Positions 28,370 through 37,815 of a DNA stretch of 64,000 nt are shown in pieces. Positions within the stretch are counted from its first letter, which is position 1, and each line of letters starts with the position of its first letter. The notes below the pieces were generated by a model that worked only from the letters and a program-made list of their open reading frames with translations, was not told the origin of the DNA and did no database searches. A program made the translations under genes and the position numbers. This DNA is from Anaerobacillus sp. CMMVII (GTDB lineage: Bacteria > Bacillota > Bacilli > Bacillales > Anaerobacillaceae), in NCBI RefSeq assembly GCF_025377685.1, contig NZ_JACEHK010000006.1, forward strand, positions 186,001-250,000, in the 5' to 3' direction.

Positions 28370-28387
28370 ATGCAAAAACCATGCCAA
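28370..28387 (-). promoter_or_regulatory. Sigma-54 (-24/-12) promoter of the lysine operon
   Basis: On the minus strand TTGGCATGGTTTTTGCAT, matching TGGCAC-N5-TTGCA with the invariant GG and GC doublets in correct spacing. It lies about 95 bases before kamA, and a sigma-54 activator gene is next upstream. The activator binding site was not identified; the terminator palindrome at 28,435-28,470 and the 45 bases in between are where to look. Confidence 0.9.
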
Positions 28388-28434
28388 AACAAAAAAGGCT
28401 AGATAGCAACATAAAAAATGGTAAAACGCAAAAA

Positions 28435-28470
28435 AATGGCAGCAATGATAATCATTTGCTGCCATTTTTT
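28435..28470 (-). terminator. Terminator of the sigma-54 activator gene
   Basis: 11-12-bp stem AATGGCAGCAA/TTTGCTGCCATT, with T7 following on the minus strand; A-rich on the other side, so possibly bidirectional. Confidence 0.75.
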
Positions 28471-28497
28471 TTGCACTCTTATTATTTATCTTTTTTG

Positions 28498-28680
28498 AAG
28501 GTTGTTTTCGTAAACTTTATTGCTTTTAGGTCGTCTTTTGAGAATAAATAAGCTTTTTGGGACAAATTCATTTGTCCCGATGGCTTATTTATTCTCAAAA
28601 GCTTCACGCAAAGCGTGAAGAACCAAGCATTCGCTTGGTTACGACCCAAAAGCTATTAGCAACAATTTTTTAGAAAAGAG
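28498..28680. repeat. Dispersed hairpin element (MITE-like), copy 2
   Basis: Full-length copy, inverted relative to copy 3. Order: TTTTCGTAAACTTTATTGC, GCTTTTAGGTCG, a long stem TTTTGAGAATAAATAAGC.../GGCTTATTTATTCTCAAAA around a GGGACAAAT...ATTTGTCCC inner stem, a CTTCACGC/GCGTGAAG hairpin, an ACCAAGC..GCTTGGT hairpin, then GACCCAAAAGC and AGCAACAA. Sits between the activator gene and its terminator. Confidence 0.85.
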
Positions 28681-28702
28681 CATTCTTGAAAGACTGTCCC
28701 AT

Positions 28703-30117
28703 TTACGTAAGCTGTCTTTTAATCTCATATTTATTTAATTTATATTGCAGTGCTTGCCGTTTTAATCCTAACGCTTTCGCAGTTTTACTAATGTTGCCTT
28801 CGTTTTCATTGAAAACTTGGATAATCATTTCTCTTTCAAATTCTTCCATGATGGTTGGGAGATTAATATTCCCTTGTTGAGGTTTAAATCTGGTTGGTTC
28901 CGTAACCGCTGTAGCTGATTGGTAAATATGAGCTGGTAAATGCCTTTTTTCAAGGGTATCATCGCCAATATCAATCACATTAAAAGCTGATTCAACGGCA
29001 TGGCTTAATTCACGAATGTTCCCTGGCCAGTCGTACTGATGTAAAATATGTAGTGCTTCATCGCTGATTGAACGGACATTTGAGCTAAACTCATTGCTGA
29101 GCTTCTTCATAAAGTAGTTAACTAATAAAAGAATGTCAGATTTCCGCTCTTGAAGCGTTGGGAGTTGAATACGTACGACGTTTAAACGGTAATATAAATC
29201 AGTGCGCAAAATTTTTTGCTCCAAAGCTGTTAGAGGGTCGATATTCATCGCTGTAATTACTCGAACATTCATCTCTTTTTCAACGTCTCCACCAAGTCGA
29301 CGAACTTTGCCGTCCTGAAGAACACGCAGTAATTTTGCTTGCAACTGTAGGTCTAGACTATTTAATTCATCTAAAAATAGTGTTCCCATGTGAGCTTGCT
29401 CAAAAATACCAGCCCGGTCAATAGCTCCAGTAAACGCTCCTTTAGTGGTTCCAAATAGTAAACCTTCCATTAATTCTTTCGGTACCGCAGCACAATTTAA
29501 AGCGATAAACGGTTCTTCTCGTCTGATACTAGCATTATGAATACTTTGTGCTACTAATTCTTTACCTGTACCAGTGGCTCCGCAAATCAACACTGGAGAT
29601 AGTGACCTTGCTGCTTTTTTTGCAATTGTAATCGCTTTTTGGAAGTTTTCACTACTTCCTATTAAATCACTAAATTGAAAATCTGCTGAGCCTTTTGAGG
29701 TTCGTCTTTTCTTTTTCGTCTCAAATAGCTCTTTTCGTAGTTCAAGAGTTTGATCATACATTCGAACGATTCTCGTGATATCCTTTGCTGTTTCAACTGC
29801 TCCGATAATTTCAGTTCCTTCGTATAATGGATATGTACTATTAATCGTTGTAATCTGCTTCCCTTGCAAATTAACGTAGGTTTGCATAGCATCTACTGTT
29901 TCGATGCCTCTTTTAGTGCAGAGTTTAATGTACTAGTTTCCCCGGTTAATGAGGGATAAAGGTGGAAGATTGTTTTTCCAATTACCTTTTCACGCTCCAT
30001 CCCATCAATATCAGCCATAGTTTGATTATAAAAAACGGTCATTCCGTTCTTGTCAACCACATGAACACCAACATGAACCATGTTTAGCACCCATTCATAA
30101 TGTTTCGACCACTCCAT
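28703..30117 (-). CDS. Sigma-54-dependent activator of the lysine operon (frameshifted)
   Basis: About 471 residues: an N-terminal PAS domain (residues about 8-110, VGVHVVDKNGMTVFYN), a short coiled linker, an AAA+ domain (GATGTGKE Walker A; GAFTGA loop for sigma-54 contact; LFLDELNSLDLQLQAKLLR Walker B) and a C-terminal Fis-type helix-turn-helix (NISKTAKALGLKRQALQYKL). It resembles RocR-type regulators of amino-acid catabolism. One base is lost near 29,896 (CAGTAGATG should be CAGGTAGATG), which creates a stop between the PAS and AAA+ parts. Position next to the sigma-54 promoter indicates it controls kamA-kamE; the PAS ligand is unknown. Confidence 0.88.
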
Positions 30118-30200
30118 CTTATCTTCCCTCCCTGCCCTTTTTTCGGCTAGGACACTCTAAAAATCTGGTTATCTATTATATATGAGTGCTTCACATAGTA

Positions 30201-31466
30201 TTATACCGCTTCAGCCTTACCATTAGTAGAATTAGACTTTAACTTTCTTTCTACATAAAGAACAACAACTAAAAACGCTAAGCCACCGATAAAACGAAAC
30301 GCAGATGAGATACTCATAGCAATATTCATTCCGTATAGCTCTAAAAATAAAACACCAAGTTGAGGAGCAATAAAACCAATACCTGCAATGACAACATTAT
30401 AGCTGGCTAAATAAGACGTGCGTTCATTTTCAGGTGATACTTTTAATAACTGGTTAAATAGCAGCATCGATATTCCTGCCACAAAAATTCCTGACCATAA
30501 GTTCACGAGTGTTAGGTAGACGAGATTGGTAGATAGGATCGTTAATAATGGTAATGTTGACATACCAAGAGCTGCAACAAAGAGCATCACACTGTTACCT
30601 TTCTTGTCAGCATATCTTCCCCACCATTTATAGCTAGCAATCTGTGAAACTTGGTTTGCGACGGTAAATAAACTGATCCAAAAGGCTGTGGCATGCGCAT
30701 CATTAATTTGGTAAATATTAAAAAGTGGCCAAGCCATTTGCCAACCAAAGTTAAATAATAGAGCACAAATTAAAAATAAAAATAGGGTTTGTGTTTAATC
30801 ATTTTCATTAAGATGCTAAAATCAAATTTCTTCTCATTCCCTGTCTTTTTCGGAATAATTCGGCGATGCTCGATATGCTTCATTAGATAATAAACTTCGA
30901 GCACACCAAATAAAAAGCCTAGTGTAAAAAGATTTGATAAGGACCTGCAGCACTCACGTCAAACATATTTAAGATGACCCCAACCGAAAAGGTCGTTATC
31001 ATCCCAACGATCGTTAAGATTCGATTTCGTTCACTAAAAAATTGCCCTCTTCGTTCATCCGGTATGAGATCACCAATAAAGGATTGCCAAGATAAAGTCG
31101 CTAATGCCGTCGGAAAATTCATTAAGGCAATTATTACAACTAAAATCCAGGCCTGATTAGTAAATTGAATAAATGGGATAAAAACTAGTAATAACAAGAA
31201 AAACCGGGCCATTAAAACGGTAATTGCGGTAAATTTCTTTTTTGCTTCTAATCGATTTATCCAAATTGCACCTGGAATCATCGCAAGGATACTCATTAAT
31301 GAAGGTAAGGAACTAATCAATCCAACTTGTTGATTACTCGCTCCTAAACTTGGATTGCAAATAATGGAATAAAACCTGTAACTAAACTCATAGCTATGAG
31401 CGAAAATGCACCATTCCATATACTGTTACGTTCATTTGATTTAATTGTCTCTGGTAGGTAAAACAT
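30201..31466 (-). CDS. Major facilitator superfamily transporter (three frameshifts)
   Basis: About 422 residues with some twelve membrane helices once three single-T losses are repaired: near 31,352 (AIQV-LGASNQQVGLI), near 30,932 (GPYQIFF-TLGFLFGVLEV) and near 30,762 (KPYFFLFLICALLFNFGWQ). Motif A-like PGAIWINRLEAKKK lies between helices 2 and 3. The substrate is unknown. The ATG at 31466 is chosen because MFYLPETIKSNERNSIWNGA fits the start of such transporters, though the ribosome site is not ideal. Its position after the lysine activator gives no firm functional link. Confidence 0.8.
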
Positions 31467-31634
31467 ACCTCTTTCATCTTCCTTCTATGTTTAGTCACTC
31501 GAAATGTTATAGAAGGAGTTTACTCCTCTTTTTAGGAACTTTCAATCTTTTTTTTTACAGAGGTAAATTATAGGTGCAACACTAGAAAAGGCGGGGCATA
31601 CGCTAAAAGAAAAACATTGAATGAGAGGTTTTAG

Positions 31635-31901
31635 ATGTATTATTATCCGTATCGGTCTGTACCTGTGTTTTATCACACTTCCCCAATTCCATATTACCCT
31701 TATCCAAATCCTTATCAATTTGACCCCTATAAGCTAGATCTTCCCAAAATTACAGCACCAGTTCAACGCTGCCGAAAAAAGTGTTTATCATTAGGATATC
31801 GTCCTGGAACTTTTGAATGGCAATATTGTATGCATGGATGTTCGAGTTTACTAGGCTCTTTGTTGGATGATCCACAGTTTGTCGAGGATATGATGGAGTA
31901 G
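31635..31901 (+). CDS. Small Tyr/Pro-rich protein with a Cys motif
   Basis: 88 residues. The first 40 are rich in Tyr and Pro (MYYYPYRSVPVFYHTSPIPY). The second half has RCRKKCLSLGYRPG and EWQYCMHGCSSLL, four cysteines in two pairs, then an acidic tail. No signal peptide. GAGAGG lies six bases before the ATG. Family not recognised. Composition resembles small coat-associated proteins of spore formers, which is inference only. Confidence 0.6.
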   Translation: MYYYPYRSVPVFYHTSPIPYYPYPNPYQFDPYKLDLPKITAPVQRCRKKCLSLGYRPGTFEWQYCMHGCSSLLGSLLDDPQFVEDMME

Positions 31902-31951
31902 TAACTTTTAAGTAATCGGCCTTGTATGGTGCAGAATTTTATCATTTTAGC

Positions 31952-32005
31952 CAGAAGATCCCCACTTCAAATTTTAGTTAGAAAATTAAGTGGTGGGTAG
32001 TTCAC
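31952..32005 (+). mobile_element. Solo right end of an IS605/IS1341-type element
   Basis: AGAAGATCCCCACTTCAA, then TTAAGTGGTGGGTAGTTCAC, forms the same hairpin and ends in the same TTCAC as the right end of the TnpB element at 36,401 (there on the minus strand: CCCCCACTTCAA/TTAAGTGGCGGGTAGTTCAC). No tnpB reading frame is left beside it, so this is a remnant or a solo end. Confidence 0.65.
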
Positions 32006-32112
32006 ACTAATTAGGAGATTTGGGCTTTTTCGTCTATGCGACCGATTTTTACAGTTATTGGTCACATAGATTTCTCCTATGTGGGAATAACAGTCGCTTA
32101 GCCCCTTATAAA

Positions 32113-32278
32113 CATTAGCTTTTAGGTCGTAACCAAGCGAATGCTTGGTTCTTCACGCTTTGAGTGAAGCTTTTGAGAATAAATAAGCCATTGGGACAAA
32201 TAAATTTGTCCCAAAAAGCTTATTTATTCTTAAAAGACGACCTAAAAAGCAACAAAGTTTACGAAAACAGCCTTTTTT
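32113..32278. repeat. Dispersed hairpin element (MITE-like), copy 3
   Basis: Full copy: TTAGCTTTTAGGTCGTAACC, AACCAAGCGAATGCTTGGTT hairpin, CTTCACGC..GTGAAG hairpin, the long TTTTGAGAATAAATAAGCC arm with its partner, CGACCTAAAA-GCAACAAAG, GTTTACGAAAACAGCC. Confidence 0.85.
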
Positions 32279-32317
32279 AAACAGATATTTCCTACATTCC
32301 TATCCGCATCTTCACCA

Positions 32318-32772
32318 TTATTCCGTGATCGCTTCTTCTTTTTCCTCTCCATTGGGGAATACTCGATAGTTATATACTTTTGAGTCCTCCTCGTTAAAGT
32401 AAATGATCGAGTACGAACTTACCTTATTTTCAGAATCCCAGCTAATAAATAATTGAACGTTTATTGTACCTAGCTTCAAGCCATCTAGATCGCCAAAATC
32501 ATATTCATCATCAGGGGATTCGTACTCGGAATTTGTTCCAAGATCAAATCGCCAAAGTATGCTATCGTCATAAGAGCTTTTACTTTTGTATACTCACTCC
32601 CTAATAGACTTTCAATTTCTATTTCTGTTAAGCCGATATCCATTTTTTCCTTTATTCTAACGACGTCTAATATATCCTCTTGTGGGTCTTCTACTTTGGC
32701 CGTTTGGTCACTACAAGCTATCAAAGATCCAAGAAATAATAGTAATAAAGTTAGCATAATAATATTTTTCAT
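32318..32772 (-). CDS. Lipoprotein with BamE/SmpA-like domain (frameshifted)
   Basis: About 151 residues. Signal peptide with lipobox LIAC (Cys near residue 20), so it is exported and lipid-anchored on the outer face of the membrane. The motif IGLTEIEIESLLGSEYTKVK is typical of small BamE/SmpA-like lipoprotein domains. A single A is lost near 32,582, after which YDDSILWRFDLG and a beta-rich C-terminus continue to the stop at 32318. It is preceded by a small membrane protein gene with a 3-bp gap; they are probably co-transcribed. Function unknown. Confidence 0.65.
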
Positions 32773-32775
32773 GTT

Positions 32776-33063
32776 TTATCCTCCATTATTCAGTTTTAAG
32801 CGGTAAATCCCCACGAAAAGAATGACAATTCCTATTATGATTAATATTGGAAACATGATCATCATCAGAGCAATTGATGCAAATCCACTGCCTTCTCTCA
32901 CTCCGTATAATGTTGAAAAAATCCAGGTAAGGAAAGGAGCAATTGCAAAAATCGTACATATTCCCCAAACAATGTATTTTCGATGTTTGTACATACCGAA
33001 ACTTAAGATAAAACTTATACTAACTGACACTACTAAAACAGCAGATGCAACAAGTAAAGACAT
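32776..33063 (-). CDS. Small membrane protein
   Basis: 95 residues with three predicted membrane helices (about residues 5-22, 32-50 and 63-88) joined by short loops. No family recognised. GGAGAGGG ribosome site before the ATG. It ends 3 bp before the lipoprotein gene, suggesting one unit. Confidence 0.6.
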   Translation of the reverse strand: MSLLVASAVLVVSVSISFILSFGMYKHRKYIVWGICTIFAIAPFLTWIFSTLYGVREGSGFASIALMMIMFPILIIIGIVILFVGIYRLKLNNGG

Positions 33064-33099
33064 CTAACCCTCTCCTTTTCTTATTAATAATCGGGGAAA

Positions 33100-33879
33100 T
33101 TACTTTTGAAACAAAAACATAAGTTCTGTCTTTTCGCCAACTTTTTCGAAGCCGCATTTTTTGTACATTTCCTTTGCCGTATCTGTTTGTTCAGTAATTA
33201 AGTATGCATAATCTATTCCTTCATTGAATGCCTTTGCTACTAAATGTTTAAGAACAGATGTTCCAAAGCCTTTTTTTTGGTAATCTTCGAGGATATTAAA
33301 GTCTTCTAACTTCACAATTTCATTAAATGGCATATATTCAATATTCCCTATCGGTATTCCTTCGCTATAACAAACAAATAGTTGAACTGCTTTCTCGAGA
33401 TCGTTGTAAGCCAAAGCTTTCCTTATTATCCTCCGCTCAGCAAAGTCAAGTCCCATTCCATCCGTGTTTGCCTGGATATCTACACGTATGCCATCTTCTA
33501 TTACCTTTTTTGTGTCTGCATTTAAAATTGAACAATTAGGATTGCCGCCGATATTTTCGTGATTCACTGTGTTAATCCACATGAAATCATATATACACAC
33601 TTCAGGTTTTATCGATAATTTTTCTAACAGGTCTTCACTGATTGGATAAGGAGTCTCAATTCGAAAAAATCCTTTGTCTTTTGTTTCCTGATTTCTAAGC
33701 TCATTTTCAATGTATTCAACTAAGCCTTTAGCGGATTGATAAAAGACGTAATTGTGAGTGTACATGTCGGGTATAGCCTCATCAATAAATAATAGTGCAT
33801 GATCAGTCTCGATTACTTTTGAGAAATTCTTTACATATTCGACTTCCATTTGCATTAGCTTATCCATTATGTTTTCCAT
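33100..33879 (-). CDS. GNAT family N-acetyltransferase
   Basis: 259 residues. The C-terminal 120 residues form the GNAT domain: strand VCYSEGIPIGNIEYM, the acetyl-CoA loop EDYQKKGFGTSVLKHLVAKA (Q/RxxGxG/A), and YKKCGFEKVGEK. The N-terminal half is a family-specific extension. The acceptor substrate is unknown. GAGGAT lies six bases before the ATG. Confidence 0.85.
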   Translation of the reverse strand: MENIMDKLMQMEVEYVKNFSKVIETDHALLFIDEAIPDMYTHNYVFYQSAKGLVEYIENELRNQETKDKGFFRIETPYPISEDLLEKLSIKPEVCIYDFMWINTVNHENIGGNPNCSILNADTKKVIEDGIRVDIQANTDGMGLDFAERRIIRKALAYNDLEKAVQLFVCYSEGIPIGNIEYMPFNEIVKLEDFNILEDYQKKGFGTSVLKHLVAKAFNEGIDYAYLITEQTDTAKEMYKKCGFEKVGEKTELMFLFQK

Positions 33880-33904
33880 GGTTTATCCTCAACTTTCTTG
33901 ACAG

Positions 33905-34846
33905 TTATTTAGCCGTTTCAAGAATTTGTTTTCTTTCGATCTCAATTTGCTTTAATTCGATCTCACGTTTATTTTGTTGTTCTAAAAGCTGTCTGAGAAG
34001 TCGATCAACTGTAGCTTTTGTTGATTCAACTTGTTTGATTGAGTCAGTAATTTTTCCATGGACGACCCAGTCAACAATTAGACCATCGAAAAAGTAATCA
34101 GCAAATGTTAACATCCCGCTGAATTGAAGATCTATATGATCGTGATTGATCACGTCCTTTAATTCCTCCTGAAAAAGACGTAAACGTGTTTGCGCTTGAT
34201 GTACATAATTTTTTGCATCATCGATATGGCCGTGTTTAATAGCTGTTGAAATCATTCCGCCACCAATCATATCCCAGGTTGACCAGTTTCTAGCTTTATC
34301 TAATGACGTTAATGCAGTTGAAAGAGCTAAAGACGTACTATTTCCAGCAACAATCGCTTCCTGATATTCTTTTAATGAAGCTTTTAAATCCGCTTGCTTA
34401 TCGGACAACTCATATAGTTGGTCACTCCAAATAGATGCTTCATCGTGAATAAGCTTTTCTTTCTCGATTAAAAGTAGTTGATAGTCTCGATCTGCATGTC
34501 TAACAGATTCAAGTTGTGATGAGAGAACGGCAATTTCCTCCTCCACTTCCTTCATTGTTTCTAGTGCTTCTTCGTACTTTAATTCTGCTGCTAGTACCTC
34601 TTGTTGTTCCTTATCTAGTTTTTCTAGCTTTTTACCGATAATTGTATAAAAAATATTCGACAATGAGACTCTCTCTAATTTATCGACATCTTTCTTCTCT
34701 TTCATTAGTTGACTCTTTAAAGTCTCCGCCTTTCGCTTTTCTTCCTGTAGGTAATTCTTTGCCCTTGTCAGGTGTTCTTCGTACTTACGTTTTTTCCATT
34801 GTCTTTCTTTAATTTCCTCAAGGTCTTTATTTAAGTCAGTAAACAT
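33905..34846 (-). CDS. Coiled-coil protein of unknown function
   Basis: About 313 residues, mostly long charged helices (KRKYEEHLTRAKNYLQEEKR, and a C-terminal QLLEQQNKREIELKQIEIER). In the middle is a glycine-containing helical hairpin WSTWDMIGGGMISTAIKHGH that resembles a membrane-touching or hinge element. No signal peptide. The ATG at 34846 follows GGGAG at eight bases. No assigned function; it lies 25 bp upstream of the GNAT gene on the same strand. Confidence 0.6.
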   Translation of the reverse strand: MFTDLNKDLEEIKERQWKKRKYEEHLTRAKNYLQEEKRKAETLKSQLMKEKKDVDKLERVSLSNIFYTIIGKKLEKLDKEQQEVLAAELKYEEALETMKEVEEEIAVLSSQLESVRHADRDYQLLLIEKEKLIHDEASIWSDQLYELSDKQADLKASLKEYQEAIVAGNSTSLALSTALTSLDKARNWSTWDMIGGGMISTAIKHGHIDDAKNYVHQAQTRLRLFQEELKDVINHDHIDLQFSGMLTFADYFFDGLIVDWVVHGKITDSIKQVESTKATVDRLLRQLLEQQNKREIELKQIEIERKQILETAK

Positions 34847-35164
34847 TATGATCACTCCCTATCTTATATTGAACGAACTAACAAATGTTTTCTTGTGTGA
34901 TATTTCGTATTTGGATTGTGTCGATCATGTAGGTTTTCAACTCCTAAATTATTTGTACGATTATCCAATTATGAAGTTTCGTTTTTCTTCCAAACTTACT
35001 CCCGTTCATCTAGTAATAAAAGCATGATTTTGATATCTAAAAGTGAGTTCTACTCTATAATTGGTTTAAAACCATTCAAATGATTTAGTCAAATTTTCCA
35101 CATGGATATCGTTTCCATCTCTATTAACCTATCTCTTTTCGAACCATTGAATATGGGTGAAACT
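34847..35164. other. Gene-free stretch
   Basis: About 320 AT-rich bases. I see no gene, clear hairpin or repeat; it presumably holds the promoter of the coiled-coil/GNAT unit. Confidence 0.4.
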
Positions 35165-35725
35165 TTAAATGAAATCTTTGCTTGTAAGTCTCATAATCAT
35201 GCAATCTTCATACTCCCCGTTATGTAGTTCATGTTTCGGAAGTACTTTAACTTTTCTAAAACCACATTTTTCATAGCTTCTTATTGCTCTTGTGTTTTTT
35301 ATTTGTGGGTCTATATATATGTCTGTAGCTTTTTTTTCTGTAAATAGATAGTGAATTAATTGTTTTAATGCCAGCGTTCCTAGACCTTTATTCCAAAATT
35401 TTGTTTCTCCAATAAAAATATCTAGACCGTACTCATGACCATTCTTGTTAGCTTCATAGTGCTCTATATCTGTAACTTGTAGCTGATAATATTGTAAGTA
35501 GCCGATCGGAGTATTCAGATATTCAATCATGCATGGAGTAACATAATGCTCGCCTCTTATCCGTGGTTGATATTTTTGGATAATCTTTTCAAGGGTAAAA
35601 TTAGAATTTATTCCCTCATAGTAAGTTAGTACTTCTGAATTAGTCAGCCACTTGAATAATAAGGTGAAATCGTCATGATTATCTTTCATTCTACGAATTG
35701 CAATTTGATGCATTTCTATGAACAT
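35165..35725 (-). CDS. GNAT acetyltransferase, aminoglycoside 6'-N-acetyltransferase-like
   Basis: About 186 residues. It shows the AAC(6')/RimJ-type order: IAIRRMKDNHDDFTLLFKWL, PIGYLQYYQL, IFIGETKFWNKGLGTLALKQ (acetyl-CoA loop), IDPQIKNTRAIRSYEKCGFR. Members of this group acetylate aminoglycosides or protein termini; no resistance should be assumed from this alone. ATG at 35725 follows GGGGG; the frame extends upstream to 35800 without a ribosome site. Confidence 0.75.
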   Translation of the reverse strand: MFIEMHQIAIRRMKDNHDDFTLLFKWLTNSEVLTYYEGINSNFTLEKIIQKYQPRIRGEHYVTPCMIEYLNTPIGYLQYYQLQVTDIEHYEANKNGHEYGLDIFIGETKFWNKGLGTLALKQLIHYLFTEKKATDIYIDPQIKNTRAIRSYEKCGFRKVKVLPKHELHNGEYEDCMIMRLTSKDFI

Positions 35726-35908
35726 TTTATCCCCCAGTCTCATCCTCTTGTTTGGCGTTGTAAGGTGGTTCGATGTACCAAAAATGAGCCCTAAAACCAT
35801 CCAATTTAAATGTTAACATAAAATTCCAAAAATAGAGAGTGAAACTGAACTATAAAAATTAGCAAACAAAAAACGCTTCAAATGAGCGTCTTTAAATTGT
35901 AAATGTGT

Positions 35909-36121
35909 TTAATTTTTTTCACTTCTATATTCTAAAATATCACCCGGTTGGCAGTCTAAGGCCTTACAGATAGCCTCTAAGGTCGACAATCGAAGGGCCT
36001 TCGCCTTTCCATTTTTGAGTATTGAAAAATTGGCCATCGTAATGCCAACTCTCTCCGATAGTTCTGTTACACTCATTTTTCTTTTTGCTAGCATCACATC
36101 AATATTAATGATTATAGCCAC
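35909..36121 (-). CDS. XRE family helix-turn-helix regulator
   Basis: 70 residues: VMLAKRKMSVTELSERVGIT and LSTLEAICKALDCQPGDILEY form a compact HTH_3 domain of the YozG/Cro type. GTG start at 36121; its ribosome site GAGGTG overlaps the stop of the upstream DUF2975 gene. XRE-DUF2975 pairs are common in Firmicutes, with the membrane protein thought to sense the signal. Confidence 0.85.
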   Translation of the reverse strand: MAIIINIDVMLAKRKMSVTELSERVGITMANFSILKNGKAKALRLSTLEAICKALDCQPGDILEYRSEKN

Positions 36122-36130
36122 GGTATCACC

Positions 36131-36401
36131 TCAGACTGTTAAATCGTTTTCTAATTTTATCTTTAATGCACTTTTCAATAGTTCCTGAAGAATAGCAGCA
36201 AAGAGTGAAATGGTAAAAGCCGTAAAACGATGGCTATCCCTACAATGGCAATTCCCGGATGCAAAGCATTCTGTGAGATAAGTAGAATAAATCCTATCAC
36301 GTACAAGAGTGTGATTGTTACTGCATAGTTTCTAATCTTATTTAACGTAGTAACTGCTAATTCTGAGAAGGCATTTTCTGTTTTTATATAACTTAAAAGC
36401 G
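36131..36401 (-). pseudogene. DUF2975 membrane protein, N-terminus removed by the IS element
   Basis: The C-terminal 90 or so residues of a DUF2975 protein: LLSYIKTENAFSELAVTTL, two membrane helices (YAVTITLLYVIGFILLI and a second), and the family tail KIKLENDLTV. The frame is open up to the right end of the TnpB element, where it stops being DUF2975; the first 60-70 residues are not found on the other side. There is also a single-T loss near 36,222. It precedes the XRE gene with translational coupling. Confidence 0.7.
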
Positions 36402-36560
36402 TGAACTACCCGCCACTTAAATTCTAACGAATTTTGAAGTGGGGGCTTCTCGAATAATAGGTGCTTTTACTAGCCACCCAAATTGACCGAGCTATCCCCG
36501 TTGAACCAGCGGTTCGAAATTATAATCAACTAGGCTACTTTCGTTTCTGAAAGTAGTCTT
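36401..36560 (-). ncRNA. Probable omega/reRNA of the TnpB element
   Basis: In IS605-type elements the tnpB 3' end and right end are transcribed as a guide RNA whose scaffold ends at the element border. Here the region shows the expected strong structure: CGAACCGCTGGTTC with a downstream GATAGCTCGG segment (possible pseudoknot), then the terminal CCCCCACTTCAA/TTAAGTGGCGGG hairpin. The guide would be the host DNA beginning at 36,400. Inferred from family knowledge; ends are approximate. Confidence 0.5.
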
Positions 36561-37653
36561 TTTCCTTCGTTTTCAATATTTTTTGCAGCATTTTCGTCAC
36601 GGTCAGATTCATGACCACAAGAACACTTATATATTCTTTCTGAAAGTGATAGTTGTTCTTTGACTTCGCCACATCTTGAACACGTCTTTGAAGAAGGGAA
36701 CCATTTATCAATCTTGATAAATGCCTTCCCTCGGTCCTCAAATTTGTACTTTAAGAATGTAGTGAACATACCCCAACCGTTATCTAGCACGCTTTTCCCA
36801 AATTTTAGAGCCTTTGACATGCCCTTCATATTAAGGTCTTCAACAACAACGGCATCGTAATTATTAGCTAAAGCATAACTCTTTTTATGAAGAAAATCAC
36901 GACGTTGATTGGCGGTTTTTTCTTGTAGTTTCGCTATTTTCTTCTTTTGTTTATACCAACGATTGGAGCCCTTTTTCCGGCGTGACAAAACACGCTGTTC
37001 TTTGGCTAATTTTTCGAGAGATTGACGATAGAAGCGAGGGTAATTGGCTCTCTCACCATCACTTGTCACGTACATATCAGTCATTGAAAAATCCAAACCA
37101 ACAACGTTTTTCGGTTCGACTTTTTCGACAGTTTCTTCAAATTCAGTCAGAACTGATGCATAGACCTTTCCAGAACCAGTCATCAAAATTGTTACAGATT
37201 TTAATTGGTGTGTTACTGGTATTTCTCTGTGTTGTTTAAGTTTGACCCATTTCATTTTAGGTAACTTGATATGACCATCCAAAATTTCAATATTCCCGTT
37301 CACAACATTAGTTGTATACGTTTGTTTATGTTTTTTGCTTTTGAATTTTGGAAACTTTGCATTTTTTTGAAGAAAGATTTATAGGCTTTGTCTAAGTTCA
37401 TTTGAGCGTTTGCCAAAGAAAGGCTATCCACTTCTTTCAAAAATGGATATTCCTTTTTGTATTTAGCTGGCGTAGGATGTTTATGCTTCAATAATTCATC
37501 CTTCTTCTCTTTGAACTGTTCGTAGGTTTCGATTCTATCATTCAGCATTTTGTTGTACACAAAACGTACGCAACCAAAGGTTTTCTTCAATAGAGCCAAC
37601 TGCTCTTCTGTTGGAAATAATCGAAATTTGAATGCTTTGTTCTTTTTAGCCAT
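36530..37653 (-). CDS. tnpB: TnpB RNA-guided nuclease (frameshifted)
   Basis: About 374 residues, family length. N-terminal FKFRLFPTEEQLALLKKTFG; RuvC-like acidic residues in VVGLDFSMTDMYV, VVVEDLNMKGM and ESDRDENAAKNI; zinc finger CSRCGE...YKCSCGHESD. All catalytic positions appear present. A run of seven A near 37,364 should be eight, which breaks the frame between KKNAKFPKFKSKK and the RuvC half. ATG 37653 follows GGAGGTGG. Confidence 0.88.
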
Positions 37654-37815
37654 ATCAAGCCACCTCCAAACGTATGTTCTAAGGTTTATTTTATCAAAAC
37701 TATGTCTAGTTGTCTTTGTTTTTGCTTTTTCTTTTCCAAAACAAATAAAAAAAAAGAGCCATTCATCTCCCACCTACCGCTAACGCGATTGAGGAAGGAG
37801 AATTCTGGCTATAAG

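Larger units (their letters stand above)
36401..37810 (-). mobile_element. IS605/IS1341-type element carrying tnpB only
   Basis: About 1.4 kb. The right end is the palindrome finishing in TTCAC (36,401-36,405 on the minus strand). The left end contains a stem-loop CTCC..CGCGTTAGCG..GGTGGGAG just upstream of ATGAATGG, and is bordered by TTAT at 37,811-37,814 (minus strand), the usual target tetranucleotide type. No tnpA (Y1 transposase) is present, so it would need one in trans. Confidence 0.7.

Noticed and set aside
35165-35725. Calling this a resistance gene (aminoglycoside acetyltransferase)
   Set aside because: Only general GNAT/AAC(6')-like features are visible; many such proteins have other substrates.
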